NCBI GenBank assembly: GCA_021850345.1
Contig: JAJZMN010000238.1
Location: forward strand, 1-6,412
Length of the DNA stretch: 6,412 nucleotides
Source: Actinomycetes bacterium
GTDB taxonomy: Bacteria > Actinomycetota > Acidimicrobiia > Acidimicrobiales > RAAP-2
Direction of reading: 5' to 3'
The notes beneath the pieces are model-generated. The model saw only the letters and a program-made list of their open reading frames with translations. It searched no databases and was not told the origin of the DNA. Numbering within the stretch: position 1 is the first letter of the stretch; every line of letters starts with the position of its first letter. Shown piece by piece: positions 6,266 to 6,412 of this stretch. Position numbers and translations under genes: made by a program.

Positions 6266-6412
6266 CGCTGGTCCCCCGTGACGGGGATGCGCTTCACGAG
6301 GTGTGCCCGCTCGGTGGCGGCGAGCTCGAAGAGGCCGCTCTGCCGGGCCGCTCCGCCGCCGGCGGCGATGCAGCGGCCACACGCGCTGCAGGCGCCGATG
6401 TCGAGCACGAGG
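6262..6412 (-). CDS. C-terminal end of a HycF/HyfH-like (NuoI-like) ferredoxin subunit, cut by the right edge
   Basis: The last 49 residues of a gene entering from the right are visible. They read LVLDIGACSACGRCIAAGGG and then, after a few residues, SGLFELAATERAHLV. This matches the layout of HycF/HyfH proteins, where a second ferredoxin motif is followed by a FELA-type segment. In the complex such a subunit relays electrons through [4Fe-4S] clusters. Three cysteines with C-x2-C-x2-C spacing are present (visible residues 8, 11 and 14), but position 18, where C-x3-CP is normal, is Gly-Gly. Any first motif lies outside the window. The TGA stop overlaps the GTG start of the NuoB-like gene by four bases, so the two are in one operon. 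It could also be the C-terminal domain of a longer fusion protein. Confidence 0.8.
   Translation of the reverse strand, partial: LVLDIGACSACGRCIAAGGGAARQSGLFELAATERAHLVKRIPVTGDQR

Noticed and set aside
6266..6382. An upstream extension of the NuoB-like protein by 39 residues
   Set aside because: The extension is Arg-rich, and another frame of the same DNA encodes the cysteine motif and FELA segment of a ferredoxin ending exactly at the GTG.

Overview
This is a 6.4 kb window of very GC-rich DNA. Its genes use GTG as well as ATG starts, have strongly G/C third codon positions, and are packed with 4-nt overlaps. There is also a probable leaderless start. This suggests a high-GC actinobacterium, possibly from the Acidimicrobiia or a related group, but no rRNA or other marker in the window proves it.

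Left part (1-1273). A minus-strand gene of unknown function starts near 173 and runs off the left edge. A 135-bp gap follows, containing a 23-bp tandem duplication that covers the stop codon of the next gene. That gene is a minus-strand short-chain dehydrogenase/reductase (309-1124) with complete NAD(P)-binding and catalytic motifs. A 152-bp divergent intergenic region with overlapping GC-rich inverted repeats separates it from the next gene.

Middle (1277-3667). On the plus strand lies one large molybdenum-hydroxylase subunit (xanthine dehydrogenase / CoxL family, form II-like active-site loop). It has no partner iron-sulfur or FAD subunit next to it.

Right part (3717-6412). A tightly coupled minus-strand operon reads ferredoxin-like subunit (3' end only), then NuoB/HycG-like [4Fe-4S] subunit, then HyfB/NuoL-like proton-translocating membrane subunit. 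These are parts of a group 4 (energy-converting) hydrogenase or hydrogenase-related complex. Electrons would pass through the ferredoxin-like and NuoB-like subunits while HyfB moves ions across the membrane. The catalytic large subunit and remaining membrane subunits are not in the window. They would be expected to the right, because HyfB is the last gene and converges on the molybdenum-hydroxylase gene.

Nothing here is clearly a new system. The best leads are the solitary molybdenum-hydroxylase subunit, the ferredoxin motif that lacks its fourth cysteine, and the unusual end-of-operon position of HyfB.
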